64,000 nucleotides of DNA. Origin: DAHVFK01 sp963755395 (lineage in GTDB: Bacteria > Pseudomonadota > Gammaproteobacteria > Burkholderiales > SG8-39). The stretch spans positions 1,116,001 to 1,180,000 of the forward strand of contig CAVWJJ010000002.1 in NCBI GenBank assembly GCA_963755395.1, written 5' to 3'. The notes under the pieces were generated by a model, which was not told the DNA's origin, did not search any database, and saw only the letters and a list, made by a program, of their open reading frames with translations. Shown here one piece after another: positions 25,011 through 33,536 of the stretch; the stretch's first letter is position 1; each line of letters opens with the position of its first letter. Position numbers and translations under genes: made by a program.

Positions 25011-25762
25011 AGACGATAGATCTGAACTGCGACATGGGCGAGAGCTTCGGCGCCTGGAAGATGGGCGCCGACGCCGCGATCATGCCTTTCATCAGCTCGG
25101 CCAACATCGCCTGCGGCTTCCACGCCGGCGACCCGGCGACGATCCGCCAGACCGTCGCGCTGGCGCTAGAGCACGGCGTCGCGGTCGGCGCGCATCCCTC
25201 GCTGCCCGACCTGCAGGGTTTCGGCCGGCGCACGATGAAGATCACGCCGCAGGAAATGTACGACCTGGTGCTGTACCAGGCGGGCGCGGTGGAGGCTTTC
25301 GCGCGCGCCGCGGGCGCCAGGCTACACCACGTCAAGTGCCACGGCGCGCTGTATAACATGTCGACCGCCGACGAGCCCTTGTCCGAGGCGATGGCGCGCG
25401 CGGTGAAGGACCTCGGCGGCGACGTGATCCTGTACGCGCTGTCCAACAGCAGGATGCTCGAGGTGGCGCGCAAGGTCGGCGTGCGCGTCGCGGGCGAGGC
25501 CTTCGCCGACCGCGGCTACTCGGACGACGGCACGCTCGCGCCGCGCGGCAAGCCGGGCGACCTGATCAAGGACGAATCGAAGGCGGTGGCGCAGGCGCTC
25601 GGCATGGTCGAGCAGGGCTGCGTCACCAGCCTGACGGGCAAGCGCGTGCCGGTGGCGCCGGACACGCTCTGCCTGCACGGTGACCAGCCCGACGCGGTGG
25701 CCTTCGCCCGGGCGCTGCGCCAGGCATTTGCCGGCCGCGGCATCGCGGTGGGCGCACCGTAG
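25007..25762 (+). CDS. pxpA: 5-oxoprolinase subunit PxpA (LamB/YcsF family)
   Basis: This 251-residue LamB/YcsF protein begins with the family hallmark DLNCDMGESFGAWKMG and continues SSANIACGFHAGDPATI, VGAHPSLPDLQGFGRR, HHVKCHGALYN and EAFADRGYSDDGTLAPR, ending near CLHGDQPDAVAFA. It is the third 5-oxoprolinase subunit and the last gene of the operon that begins with the nitrile hydratase-like genes. The family acts on pyroglutamate and possibly other cyclic amides. Confidence 0.94.
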   Translation: MKTIDLNCDMGESFGAWKMGADAAIMPFISSANIACGFHAGDPATIRQTVALALEHGVAVGAHPSLPDLQGFGRRTMKITPQEMYDLVLYQAGAVEAFARAAGARLHHVKCHGALYNMSTADEPLSEAMARAVKDLGGDVILYALSNSRMLEVARKVGVRVAGEAFADRGYSDDGTLAPRGKPGDLIKDESKAVAQALGMVEQGCVTSLTGKRVPVAPDTLCLHGDQPDAVAFARALRQAFAGRGIAVGAP

Positions 25763-25789
25763 GAAAGCAAGGTAAAGGAACCCGCAACG

Positions 25790-26896
25790 ATGAGCAGCAA
25801 GCTATTCACTCCCATCCGGCTCGGCGGCGTCGAGCTGTCCAACCGCATCGTGGTGTCGCCGATGTGCCAGTACTCGGCTGACGACGGCTCGATGACCGAC
25901 TGGCACATGATGCATCTGGGCAGCCTTGCCGTCTCGGGCGCCGGCCTGCTGATGATCGAGGCGACCGGCGTCACGCGCGAAGGCCGCATCTCGCACGGCT
26001 GCACCGGTCTGTACAGCGACAACAACGAGGCGGCGATGAGGCGCGTGGTCGAGGCCTGCCGGCGCGTGACCCGCAGCCCGATCGGCGTGCAGATCGGCCA
26101 CGCCGGGCGCAAGGCCTCGGCGCAGGTGCCGTGGCTGGGCGGCAAGGCGCTGTCCGCGGCCGAGTCGCCCTGGCAGACCGTGGCGCCGTCCGCGCTCGCC
26201 TACGACGAGGGATGGCACACGCCGCGCGAGCTGTCCGCGGCGGACATCGCCGGCCTGGCGCAGGCCTTCACCGCGGCCGCCGGGCGCGCGCTGCGCATCG
26301 GCCTGGAGGTGGTCGAGCTGCACTCGGCGCACGGCTACCTGCTGCACCAGTTCCTCTCGCCGCTCTCCAACAGGCGCAGTGACCGCTACGGCGGCAGCCT
26401 CGAGAACCGCATGCGCGCCCCGCTCGAGATCGCGCAGGCGCTGCGCGCGGCCTGGCCCAGGGAGCGCTGCCTGGGCGCGCGCATCACCGCGAGCGACTGG
26501 GCCGAGGGCGGCTTCGAGGCCGACGATGCGGTGGCTTACGCCAAGGCGCTCGCGCGCATCGGCTTCGACTACGTCTGCGTCTCGAGCGGCGGCGCGGTGC
26601 CGCAGCAGCGCATCAAGGTCGCGCCCGGCTACCAGGTGCCGTTCGCCGAGAAGGTCAAGCAGGGCGCGCCGATCGCGGTGCGCGCGGTGGGCATGATCGC
26701 CGACCCCGATCAGGCCGAGAGCATCGTCGCCTCGGGCAAGGCGGACATGGTCGCGCTCGCGCGCGGCTTCCTCGACGATCCGCGCTGGGTCTGGCACGCC
26801 GCCGAGAAGCTCGGCGCCAGGGCGGAGTACCCGCCGCAGTACGCGCGCAGCCGGCCGGAGCTCTGGCCGGGGGCGAAGCTCGCCCGCCCGGCCTGA
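25790..26896 (+). CDS. NADH:flavin oxidoreductase (Old Yellow Enzyme, YqjM/NamA-like)
   Basis: This 368-residue FMN-dependent TIM-barrel enzyme reduces activated C=C bonds with NAD(P)H. Visible are LSNRIVVSPMCQYSADDG (FMN site, with the YqjM-class Cys), GVQIGHAGRKAS, VVELHSAHGYLLHQFLSPLSNRR (substrate-binding region), DRYGGSLENR, and the C-terminal ADMVALARGFLDDPRW. It starts 27 bases after pxpA and could be the tail of that operon. Substrates are probably unsaturated ketones, esters or xenobiotics. Confidence 0.92.
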   Translation: MSSKLFTPIRLGGVELSNRIVVSPMCQYSADDGSMTDWHMMHLGSLAVSGAGLLMIEATGVTREGRISHGCTGLYSDNNEAAMRRVVEACRRVTRSPIGVQIGHAGRKASAQVPWLGGKALSAAESPWQTVAPSALAYDEGWHTPRELSAADIAGLAQAFTAAAGRALRIGLEVVELHSAHGYLLHQFLSPLSNRRSDRYGGSLENRMRAPLEIAQALRAAWPRERCLGARITASDWAEGGFEADDAVAYAKALARIGFDYVCVSSGGAVPQQRIKVAPGYQVPFAEKVKQGAPIAVRAVGMIADPDQAESIVASGKADMVALARGFLDDPRWVWHAAEKLGARAEYPPQYARSRPELWPGAKLARPA

Positions 26897-26907
26897 GCCG
26901 GGGCGCT

Positions 26908-28494
26908 TCAGGCGCTGCGCAGTTGCACGCCGCCGACCAGGTCCTGGGAAATGTAGTGCCGTCGATAGGTCTCGAATGGCACGCGATCGGCGGCTTCGAT
27001 GCGGCGCTGCTCTGCGATCGACTCGGCGGCCATGCGCGCATAGCGGCGCTCGGTTTCGGGCGCGAGCGGTGCGCGCAGCAGCGCGTCGCGGTGGCGCTGC
27101 GACTGCGCGGCGGCGAAGGCGACGTAGCTGTCGCCGAAGCCGTCGTGCATCGCGCGCAACACCCGCGCCGACGGCGTGGCCGAAGCGTCGCGCAGCGCGG
27201 CCCCGGCGTCCGCCAGGACGTCGCGATAAATCCGGTCGCGATGCGCCGCGTCCAGCGCTTCGGCGATCGGGGCGAATGCGTCGACCAGCTCGAGGCCCCA
27301 CTCCGAGAGGCTGCGCTGCTCTCCGTTGCGGCATAGCTGCAGGCCCGGCTCCCGGCCGTAGGCGGCCACCCGATGCTGGTTGCGCGAGATGTTGGCGATC
27401 TCGTCCGAATTGTCCGGCGCGCTGTCGGCGAGCAGGCAATGCAGCAGGAACATGTCCAGCAGGCGCATCGCGCGCGCGTCGATGCCGACCGGGAGGAACG
27501 GGTCGATGTCGACCAGGCGCACCTCGACGTAGGCGACGCCGCGCTCGCCCAGCGCGTGCAGCGGCCGCTCGCCGGGACGAATGAGCTGCTTGGGCCGGAT
27601 CGTGCCGTAGAACTCGTTCTCGATCTGCAGCAGGCTGGTGGAAAGCTGGCGATACTCGTCGCCGTCGCGGATTCCGATCGCCTCGTAGGGAGGATAGGGC
27701 CGGGTGAGCGCCGGGTTGAGCGAGGCGGCATAGCTCTTGAGGCTGTTGAAGCTGACCGCGAGGGAGGCCTGCGCGTCGCTCTGGTAGCCGAGCGGCCCCA
27801 TGCGCAGCGACGTGCCCCAGGGCATGTAGAGCGTGCCCTCGCCCAGGGGCTGCAGCTGGTGCTCGCGCCCGGCGACGAAGCTGCTGCACACCGCGGGCGA
27901 GGCGCCCAGCAGGTAGAGCAGCAGCCAGGAGTGGCGCCGGAAGTTGCGGATCAGGCCGAAGTAGGCGTCGTTGCGGTAGTCGGCGGTCGAGCCTTCGCGC
28001 GCGTCGGCGCGCTGCAGCTCGGGCCAGGCGTCTTCAGGCAGCGAGAAGTTATAGTGGATGCCGGAGATGGTCTGCATGCGCCGGCCGTAGCGATGCGCGA
28101 GGCCGTGGCGGTACACCGTTTTGGCGCGCCCGACGTTGGAGCCGCCGTAGCGGCCGATCGGAATCAGGTCGTCCGCCGGCAGCCTGCAGGGCATGCTGCT
28201 GCACCACAGCAGCTCGTCCCCGAGCGCGCGGTAGACGACCTGGTGGATCTCGGTCAGCTCGCGCAGGCAGCCGTCGACGCCCGCGTGCACGCCCGTGATC
28301 AGCTCGAGCTGCGACTCGCTGAAATCGGTCGTGATGTGCTCGTGCGTGAGCGCCGAACCGAGCCCCGCCGGGTGCGGCGTGTCGGCAAGCGAGCCGTCAG
28401 GCCTGACGCGCAGGCCCTCCTTCTCGATGCCGCGCCGGATCTCTGCCAGCGTCTCGGGCGCAAGCGCGCGTAAGCGTTTATCAATTGGGGTCAA
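26908..28494 (-). CDS. gshA: Glutamate-cysteine ligase
   Basis: This 528-residue protein catalyses the first, rate-limiting step of glutathione synthesis (Glu + Cys + ATP). It matches the proteobacterial gshA type (the E. coli enzyme is about 518 residues). Motifs include RRGIEKEGLRVRPDG, GLGSALTHEHITTDFSESQLELIT, then MQTISGIHYNFSLPE and YVEVRLVDIDPFLPVGID. It is a single gene convergent with the flavin reductase and divergent from a small membrane protein. Confidence 0.94.
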   Translation of the reverse strand: MTPIDKRLRALAPETLAEIRRGIEKEGLRVRPDGSLADTPHPAGLGSALTHEHITTDFSESQLELITGVHAGVDGCLRELTEIHQVVYRALGDELLWCSSMPCRLPADDLIPIGRYGGSNVGRAKTVYRHGLAHRYGRRMQTISGIHYNFSLPEDAWPELQRADAREGSTADYRNDAYFGLIRNFRRHSWLLLYLLGASPAVCSSFVAGREHQLQPLGEGTLYMPWGTSLRMGPLGYQSDAQASLAVSFNSLKSYAASLNPALTRPYPPYEAIGIRDGDEYRQLSTSLLQIENEFYGTIRPKQLIRPGERPLHALGERGVAYVEVRLVDIDPFLPVGIDARAMRLLDMFLLHCLLADSAPDNSDEIANISRNQHRVAAYGREPGLQLCRNGEQRSLSEWGLELVDAFAPIAEALDAAHRDRIYRDVLADAGAALRDASATPSARVLRAMHDGFGDSYVAFAAAQSQRHRDALLRAPLAPETERRYARMAAESIAEQRRIEAADRVPFETYRRHYISQDLVGGVQLRSA

Positions 28495-28548
28495 GCAGGT
28501 TGTCCCGGACCGAAACAGGCGTTAGGGTAGCAGAAGGAGGCAAATGCA

Positions 28549-28737
28549 ATGTCATTCTCGATGCGCGACATCGTCGTTTCGACCGTCGCCTATTTCGTGG
28601 CGGCCTTTTTCATCAAGCGCCAGTTCGATGATATGGACATCCCGCGCGGCATGACGCGCAGCGCGCTCGTCTTTGCGCTCGCGCTGGGCGCGGCCTACGC
28701 GGTGCAGGCCGCGGTGGACTGGGTGATCCCCGCGTGA
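28549..28737 (+). CDS. Small membrane protein, unknown function
   Basis: This 62-residue protein has two hydrophobic segments (IVVSTVAYFVAAFFI and SALVFALALGAAYAVQAAV) separated by a short charged loop (KRQFDDMDIPRGMTR). AGGAGGC lies ahead of the ATG. Its stop overlaps the GTG of the polyphosphate kinase gene, so the two are translationally coupled. No family is assigned. Confidence 0.72.
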   Translation: MSFSMRDIVVSTVAYFVAAFFIKRQFDDMDIPRGMTRSALVFALALGAAYAVQAAVDWVIPA

Positions 28738-29612
28738 AGGCGGGGCGCATCGACCCGGACGAATTTCGCGTCGGACCGCACGAGCGGGTAAAGCTCGCGA
28801 AGCGCCCGACGCGGGTCGCGCCTTTCTACCGCTCCGCGGCGCACTACGAGAAGCTGCTGGCGCAAGACGTCGCGCAGCTTGCCGAGCTGCAGGCCATGCA
28901 CTATGCGCACAATCGCTACGCGCTGCTGCTGATCTTCCAGGCGATGGATGCGGCGGGCAAGGACGGCGCGATCAAGCACGTCATGTCGGGCGTCAACCCG
29001 CAGGGCTGCGAGGTCTACAGCTTCAAGCACCCGAGTGCGACCGAGCTCGAGCACGACTTCCTCTGGCGCGCGGTGCAGCGCCTGCCCGAGCGCGGCCGCA
29101 TCGGCATCTTCAACCGCTCTTACTACGAGGAAGTGCTGATCGTGCGCGTGCACCCCGAGATCCTGCGCGGCCAGGGGCTGCCCAAGGAAGCGCTCGAGTC
29201 GGACGACCTGTGGCGCGACCGCTATCGCTCGATCGTCGGGCTGGAGAAGCACCTGCAGCGCAACGGCACGCGGGTGGTGAAGTTCTTCCTCCACCTGTCC
29301 AAGGAAGAGCAGCGCAAGCGCTTCCTCGCGCGCATCGACGACCCCGACAAGAACTGGAAGCTCTCCATGGCCGACATCGAGGAGCGCGGCTACTGGGAGC
29401 AGTACATGCAGGCCTACCAGGCCTGCCTCGGCGCCACCAGCACCCGCCACGCGCCCTGGTACGTGGTGCCGGCGGACGACAAGGAAAACGCGCGCCTGAT
29501 CGTTTCCGCGGTCGTGCTCGACGCGTTCAGGCGCCTGGGCGTGCACTACCCGCGCCCGAGCGCCGCGCACCGGCGCGAGCTGCTGTCGATCCGCAAGCGG
29601 CTGGCGAAATAG
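28734..29612 (+). CDS. Polyphosphate kinase 2 family protein
   Basis: This 292-residue PPK2-family kinase transfers phosphate between polyphosphate and nucleotides. It has the P-loop in the form FQAMDAAGKDGAIKHVMSGV, the Walker-B-like region GRIGIFNRSYYEEVLIVRVHPE, and the lid segment FLHLSKEEQRKRFLARIDDPDKNWK. WKLSMADIEERGYWEQYMQAY follows. Length fits a single-domain PPK2. GTG at 28734 overlaps the stop of the small membrane gene. Confidence 0.93.
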   Translation: MKAGRIDPDEFRVGPHERVKLAKRPTRVAPFYRSAAHYEKLLAQDVAQLAELQAMHYAHNRYALLLIFQAMDAAGKDGAIKHVMSGVNPQGCEVYSFKHPSATELEHDFLWRAVQRLPERGRIGIFNRSYYEEVLIVRVHPEILRGQGLPKEALESDDLWRDRYRSIVGLEKHLQRNGTRVVKFFLHLSKEEQRKRFLARIDDPDKNWKLSMADIEERGYWEQYMQAYQACLGATSTRHAPWYVVPADDKENARLIVSAVVLDAFRRLGVHYPRPSAAHRRELLSIRKRLAK

Positions 29613-29616
29613 CGCC

Positions 29617-30240
29617 TCAGCGCCTGCGCCCGAACGGCGGGCGGCCGCGCCAGTACTGGATCATCAGCCAGGCGCCGAGCATGCCGCCCAGGTGCGCGAA
29701 ATGCGCCACGTTGACCTCCATTCCCGAGACGCCGAGAAACAGCTCGAGCACGCCGTACAGCGTCACGAACAGCCAGGCCGGCATCGGAATCGGCGGAATC
29801 AGCAGCACGATCGTCTGGCGCGGGAAATACATCGCGAACGCGAGCAGCACGCCGAACACTCCGCCCGAGGCGCCAATCGTCGGGTAGGGGTCGGCGCCGG
29901 TGAATGACGCGTAGGCGAGCTGGGACAGCCCGGCAGTGATGATGCTGGCGAGGTACAGGTTGAGGAAGCGCTTGGGGCCGAACAGGCGCTCGAGCTGGCC
30001 GCCGAACATGTACAGCGCAAACATGTTGAAGAATATGTGCATCACGCTGCCGTGCAGGAAGCCGTAGGTGATCACCTGCCAGGGCTGGAATCCCGGCATG
30101 CCGCCGTAGACCGATGCCGTGCTGAGCGGCCACAGCCCGAGGTAGACGATCATCGGGTCGCCGACCATCTGCTGCAGCAGATAGACGACGACGTTGGCCA
30201 GGATCAGCCCGCGCGTGACGGGCGGCAGGTTGCCGAACAC
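29617..30240 (-). CDS. Rhomboid-family intramembrane serine protease
   Basis: This 207-residue membrane protein has six predicted helices. The catalytic dyad is visible: Ser125 in GASGGVFGVLLAF and His183 in FAHLGGMLGAWL. HGSVMHIFFNMFALYMFG supplies the conserved HxxxN-type helix 2. It cleaves single-pass membrane substrates within the bilayer. GTG at 30240 begins two bases after the BON gene stop, so both are in one operon. Confidence 0.93.
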   Translation of the reverse strand: MFGNLPPVTRGLILANVVVYLLQQMVGDPMIVYLGLWPLSTASVYGGMPGFQPWQVITYGFLHGSVMHIFFNMFALYMFGGQLERLFGPKRFLNLYLASIITAGLSQLAYASFTGADPYPTIGASGGVFGVLLAFAMYFPRQTIVLLIPPIPMPAWLFVTLYGVLELFLGVSGMEVNVAHFAHLGGMLGAWLMIQYWRGRPPFGRRR

Positions 30241-30241
30241 G

Positions 30242-30661
30242 TCAGGAGCCCGCGACGACCGCCATGTTGTCCTTCACCGACTTGACGCCGGCGACGCCGG
30301 ACGCGGCGCGCAGCGCGACGTGGCGCTTGGCCGCTTCGGGCACGGTGCCCCACAGCGTCACCGTCCCGCTGCTGGCGGTGACGTCGATGCCGTCGGCGAG
30401 CGAGCCGAGCGAGGCGCGCAGCGCGTCGTGTACCTTCGCTGCCAGCGCCTTGTCCGGATCCGGCTTGTCGGCCGGCGCGGGCGCCGGCGCGACGGCGGGC
30501 GCGGGCGCCGCTTGCGCCTGCGGCGCCGCGGGTGCAGGCGCGGCAGCCTGCGGCTTGGGCGGCGGAGGCGACGACTCGCCGCAGGCCGCAAGCGCGAGCG
30601 CGCCTGAAGCGGTGATGACCAGGATCAAACTTTTGCCGTGCCGTTGGTTATTTCGTCTCAT
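30242..30661 (-). CDS. BON-domain lipoprotein
   Basis: This 139-residue exported protein has a basic N-terminus (MRRNNQRHGKS), a hydrophobic stretch and the lipobox LALAACGES. A Pro/Ala-rich linker (about 30-70) leads to a BON domain (KVHDALRASLGSLADGIDVTASSGTVTLWG...HVALRAASGVAGVKSVKDN). BON domains bind phospholipid or stabilise the envelope, as in OsmY/DolP. GGAGACC precedes the ATG at 30661. It is cotranscribed with the rhomboid gene. Confidence 0.85.
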   Translation of the reverse strand: MRRNNQRHGKSLILVITASGALALAACGESSPPPPKPQAAAPAPAAPQAQAAPAPAVAPAPAPADKPDPDKALAAKVHDALRASLGSLADGIDVTASSGTVTLWGTVPEAAKRHVALRAASGVAGVKSVKDNMAVVAGS

Positions 30662-30742
30662 CGCGGTCTCCTTTCCCGGCGCAATGATCGCATGTCTCAT
30701 GCATGCGGTATCCTAGCAGCCGACGATTCTGTCATTCCCGCA

Positions 30743-31789
30743 ATGAAGACCCGGGCACTCCCCCTCGTTGTGCTGGTGCTGGCCGCCGCGCTCGGCGCCG
30801 CAGCCTGGTGGTGGACGCAGCGCGAGGCGCCCGCGACCGGCGGCGCGATCGTGCTGCACGGCAACGTCGACATCCGGCAAGTGGACCTGGCGTTCAACTC
30901 GGCGGGGCGCGTGACCCAGGTGCTGGCGCGCGAGGGCGAGCGGGTGGAAAAAGGCCAGCTGCTCGCGACGCTCGACATGCAGCGCCTGCGCCAGGTCGAG
31001 GCGCAGGCCGCGGCGCAGGCCGCGGCGCAGAGCCAAGTGCTGGCGCGCCTGGAAGCGGGATCGCGGCCGGAGGAGATCGCCAAGGCGCGCGCCGACGCCG
31101 AGGCCGCGCGGGTGGATGCGGCGAACGCCGCGCACAGCTACACGCGCGTGCGGGACCTGGCGGCGAAGCATTTCGTGCCTCAGCAGCAGGCCGACGACGC
31201 GCGCGCCGCGGCGGAGGCGGCGGCAGCGCGGCTCAACAGCGCGCGCGAGGCGCTGCGACTGGTGGTGCTCGGGCCGCGCGTGGAGGACATCGCCGCCGCC
31301 AAGGCGACGCTCGCGGCGAACGAGGCCGCGCTCGCGGTCGCGCGGCGCGACCTGGCCGAGGCCGAGCTGCACGCGCCCTCGGCGGGCGTGATCGAGAGCC
31401 GCGTGCTCGAGCCGGGCGACATGGCTTCGCCGCAGAAGCCCGTCTACACGCTCGCGCTCACCGATCCGCTCTGGGTGCGCGTCTACGTGCCGGAGACCGA
31501 CCTCGGCCGGATCCGTCCCGGAAGCGTGGCCGAGATCGTCACCGACAGCCACCCCGGCCGGCGCTACCGCGGCTGGGTCGGTTATGTCTCGCCCAGCGCC
31601 GAGTTCACCCCCAAGTCGGTCGAGACGCGCGAGGTGCGCACCACGCTCGTGTACGAGGTGCGCGTGTTCGCGTGCGCGCCGGCCGACGGGCTGCGCCTGG
31701 GCATGCCCGCCACCGTTTCGATCGAGCCGGATCAGCCCGCGCCGGCTGAAGGCGGCCGCGCGCCGGACCCCTGTAAAAGCGGCGCATGA
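30743..31789 (+). CDS. ybhG: HlyD-family periplasmic adaptor (YbhG-like)
   Basis: This 348-residue membrane fusion protein has one N-terminal anchor (LPLVVLVLAAALGAAAWWW), the first lipoyl half (VDLAFNSAGRVTQVLAREGERVEKGQ), a long Ala/Arg-rich coiled coil (about 75-210), the second lipoyl half (AELHAPSAGVIESRVLEPGDM) and a barrel domain. It is the adaptor for the ABC exporter encoded downstream; order and domains match ybhGFSR. Its TGA overlaps the ATG of the ATPase gene. Confidence 0.88.
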   Translation: MKTRALPLVVLVLAAALGAAAWWWTQREAPATGGAIVLHGNVDIRQVDLAFNSAGRVTQVLAREGERVEKGQLLATLDMQRLRQVEAQAAAQAAAQSQVLARLEAGSRPEEIAKARADAEAARVDAANAAHSYTRVRDLAAKHFVPQQQADDARAAAEAAAARLNSAREALRLVVLGPRVEDIAAAKATLAANEAALAVARRDLAEAELHAPSAGVIESRVLEPGDMASPQKPVYTLALTDPLWVRVYVPETDLGRIRPGSVAEIVTDSHPGRRYRGWVGYVSPSAEFTPKSVETREVRTTLVYEVRVFACAPADGLRLGMPATVSIEPDQPAPAEGGRAPDPCKSGA

Positions 31790-33536
31790 GCGCGCCGCAG
31801 GCGGTGCTCGAACTTGCCGCGGTGGCGAAGACGTTTCGCGCCGGCAAGCGCGAGCTGCGCGCGCTGCGCGGCGTGAGCCTGCGCATGGAGCGCGGCCTGG
31901 TGATGGGGCTGGTCGGCCCGGACGGCGCCGGCAAGACCACGCTGATGCGGCTCGCCGCGGGGCTGCTCGCGCCCGACTCGGGCCAGGTCACGGTGCTCGG
32001 GCTCGACGCCACGCGCCAGTCGCTCGAGGTGCAGGCGAGCCTGGGCTACATGCCGCAGCGCTTCGGCCTGTACGAGGACCTGAGCGTGCAGGAGAACCTC
32101 GACCTCTACGCCGACCTGCAGGGCGTGCCGCGCGCCGAGCGCGCCGGGCGCTATGCCGGGCTGATGAAGATGACCGGCCTGGCGCCGTTCACCGCGCGCC
32201 TGGCGGGGCGCCTGTCGGGCGGCATGAAGCAGAAGCTCGGCCTCGCCTGTACGCTGGTGCGCGCGCCGGAGCTGCTGCTGCTCGACGAGCCGACGGTCGG
32301 CGTCGACCCGGTTTCGCGCCGCGAGCTGTGGCAGATCGTGTACCGGCTGGTCAAGAGCGAGGGCATGAGCGTGCTGCTGTCGACCGCCTACCTGGACGAG
32401 GCCGAGCGCTGCGACCGGGTGCTGCTGCTGCACGAGGGCGAAGCGCTCGAGGAGGGCGAGCCGGCGGCGCTCAGCGCGCCGATGCGCGGGCGATGCTTTC
32501 TCGCGCACGGCGGGAGCGCCGGCAGGCGCGCGCTGCAGGAAGCCGCGCGGCGCGCGCCGGGCGTGATCGACGCGCTGATCCAGGGCGCCGACGTGCGGCT
32601 GGTGACCGAGGCCGGCGCCGCACCGCCGGCGCTGGAAGGCGCGCGCGTCGAGCCGGTCGCGCCGCGCTTCGAGGACGCCTTCGTCGCGCTGCTGCGCAAG
32701 CGCGGATCATCGAGCGCGCAGCCGGTCAAGACGTCGCTCGACGAACACGAAAACCTTCGCCGCGACGAGGTGGTGATCGAAGTGCGCGGCGCGCAGCGCC
32801 GGTTCGGCGACTTCTATGCCGTGAAGGACGTCAGCTTCGAGGTGCGCCGGGGCGAGATCTTCGGCCTGCTGGGCGCCAACGGCGCCGGCAAGTCGACCAC
32901 GTTCCGCATGCTGTGCGGGCTGCTGCCGGCGAGCGCCGGGTCGCCTGCGCGTGGCGGGCGTCGACCTGCGCCACGGCGCGGCGGCGGCGCGCGCGCGCAT
33001 CGGCTACATGTCGCAGAAGTTCTCGCTCTACGGCAACCTGAGCGTGCGCCAGAACGTGCGAGTTCTTCGCCGGCGCCTACGGCCTGGCGGGCGCGCGCCG
33101 CGCCGAGCGCGTGGCCTGGGCGCTGGAAGGGTTCGACCTGGCCGAGGCCGCCGACGACGCGAGCGCCGAGCTCGCGCTGGGTTACAAGCAGCGCCTGGCG
33201 ATGGCCTGCGCGCTGATGCACGAGCCCGAGATCCTGTTCCTCGACGAGCCGACCTCGGGCGTCGACCCGCTCGCGCGGCGCGAGTTCTGGCGCCGCATCA
33301 ACGCGCTCGCGCACCAGGGCGTGACGGTCCTGGTGACGACGCACTTCATGGAGGAGGCCGAGTACTGCGACCGGCTCGCGATCATGGCCGCGGGCGAGAT
33401 CCTCGCCACCGGCCAGCCGGCCGAGATCAAGGTGCGCGCGCGCGCCGACGGCGCTCCCGAGCCGACCATGGAGGACGCCTTCATCCGCCTGATCGAGGGC
33501 GCCGAGGCGGCGCGCGCGGCGGCCGAGGTGCGGCCC
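31786..33536 (+). CDS. ybhF: ABC exporter ATPase with two nucleotide-binding domains (YbhF-like), frameshifted
   Basis: This tandem ATPase powers the YbhGFSR-type exporter. NBD1: Walker A GPDGAGKTTLM, Q-loop YMPQRFGLYEDLSV, signature LSGGMKQKLGLA, Walker B LLLLDEPTVGVDP. NBD2: Walker A GANGAGKSTTF, Q-loop YMSQKFSLYGNLSV, signature-like LALGYKQRLAMA, Walker B ILFLDEPTSGVDP. Two +1 frameshifts interrupt NBD2, near 32938 (after LLPASAG) and near 33058 (after RQNV); each continuation reads as good ATPase sequence. After both, the frame runs without a stop into the permease start at 33537, so either the two proteins are fused or a third indel hides the stop (see findings). The end given is the base before that start. 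Confidence 0.85.
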
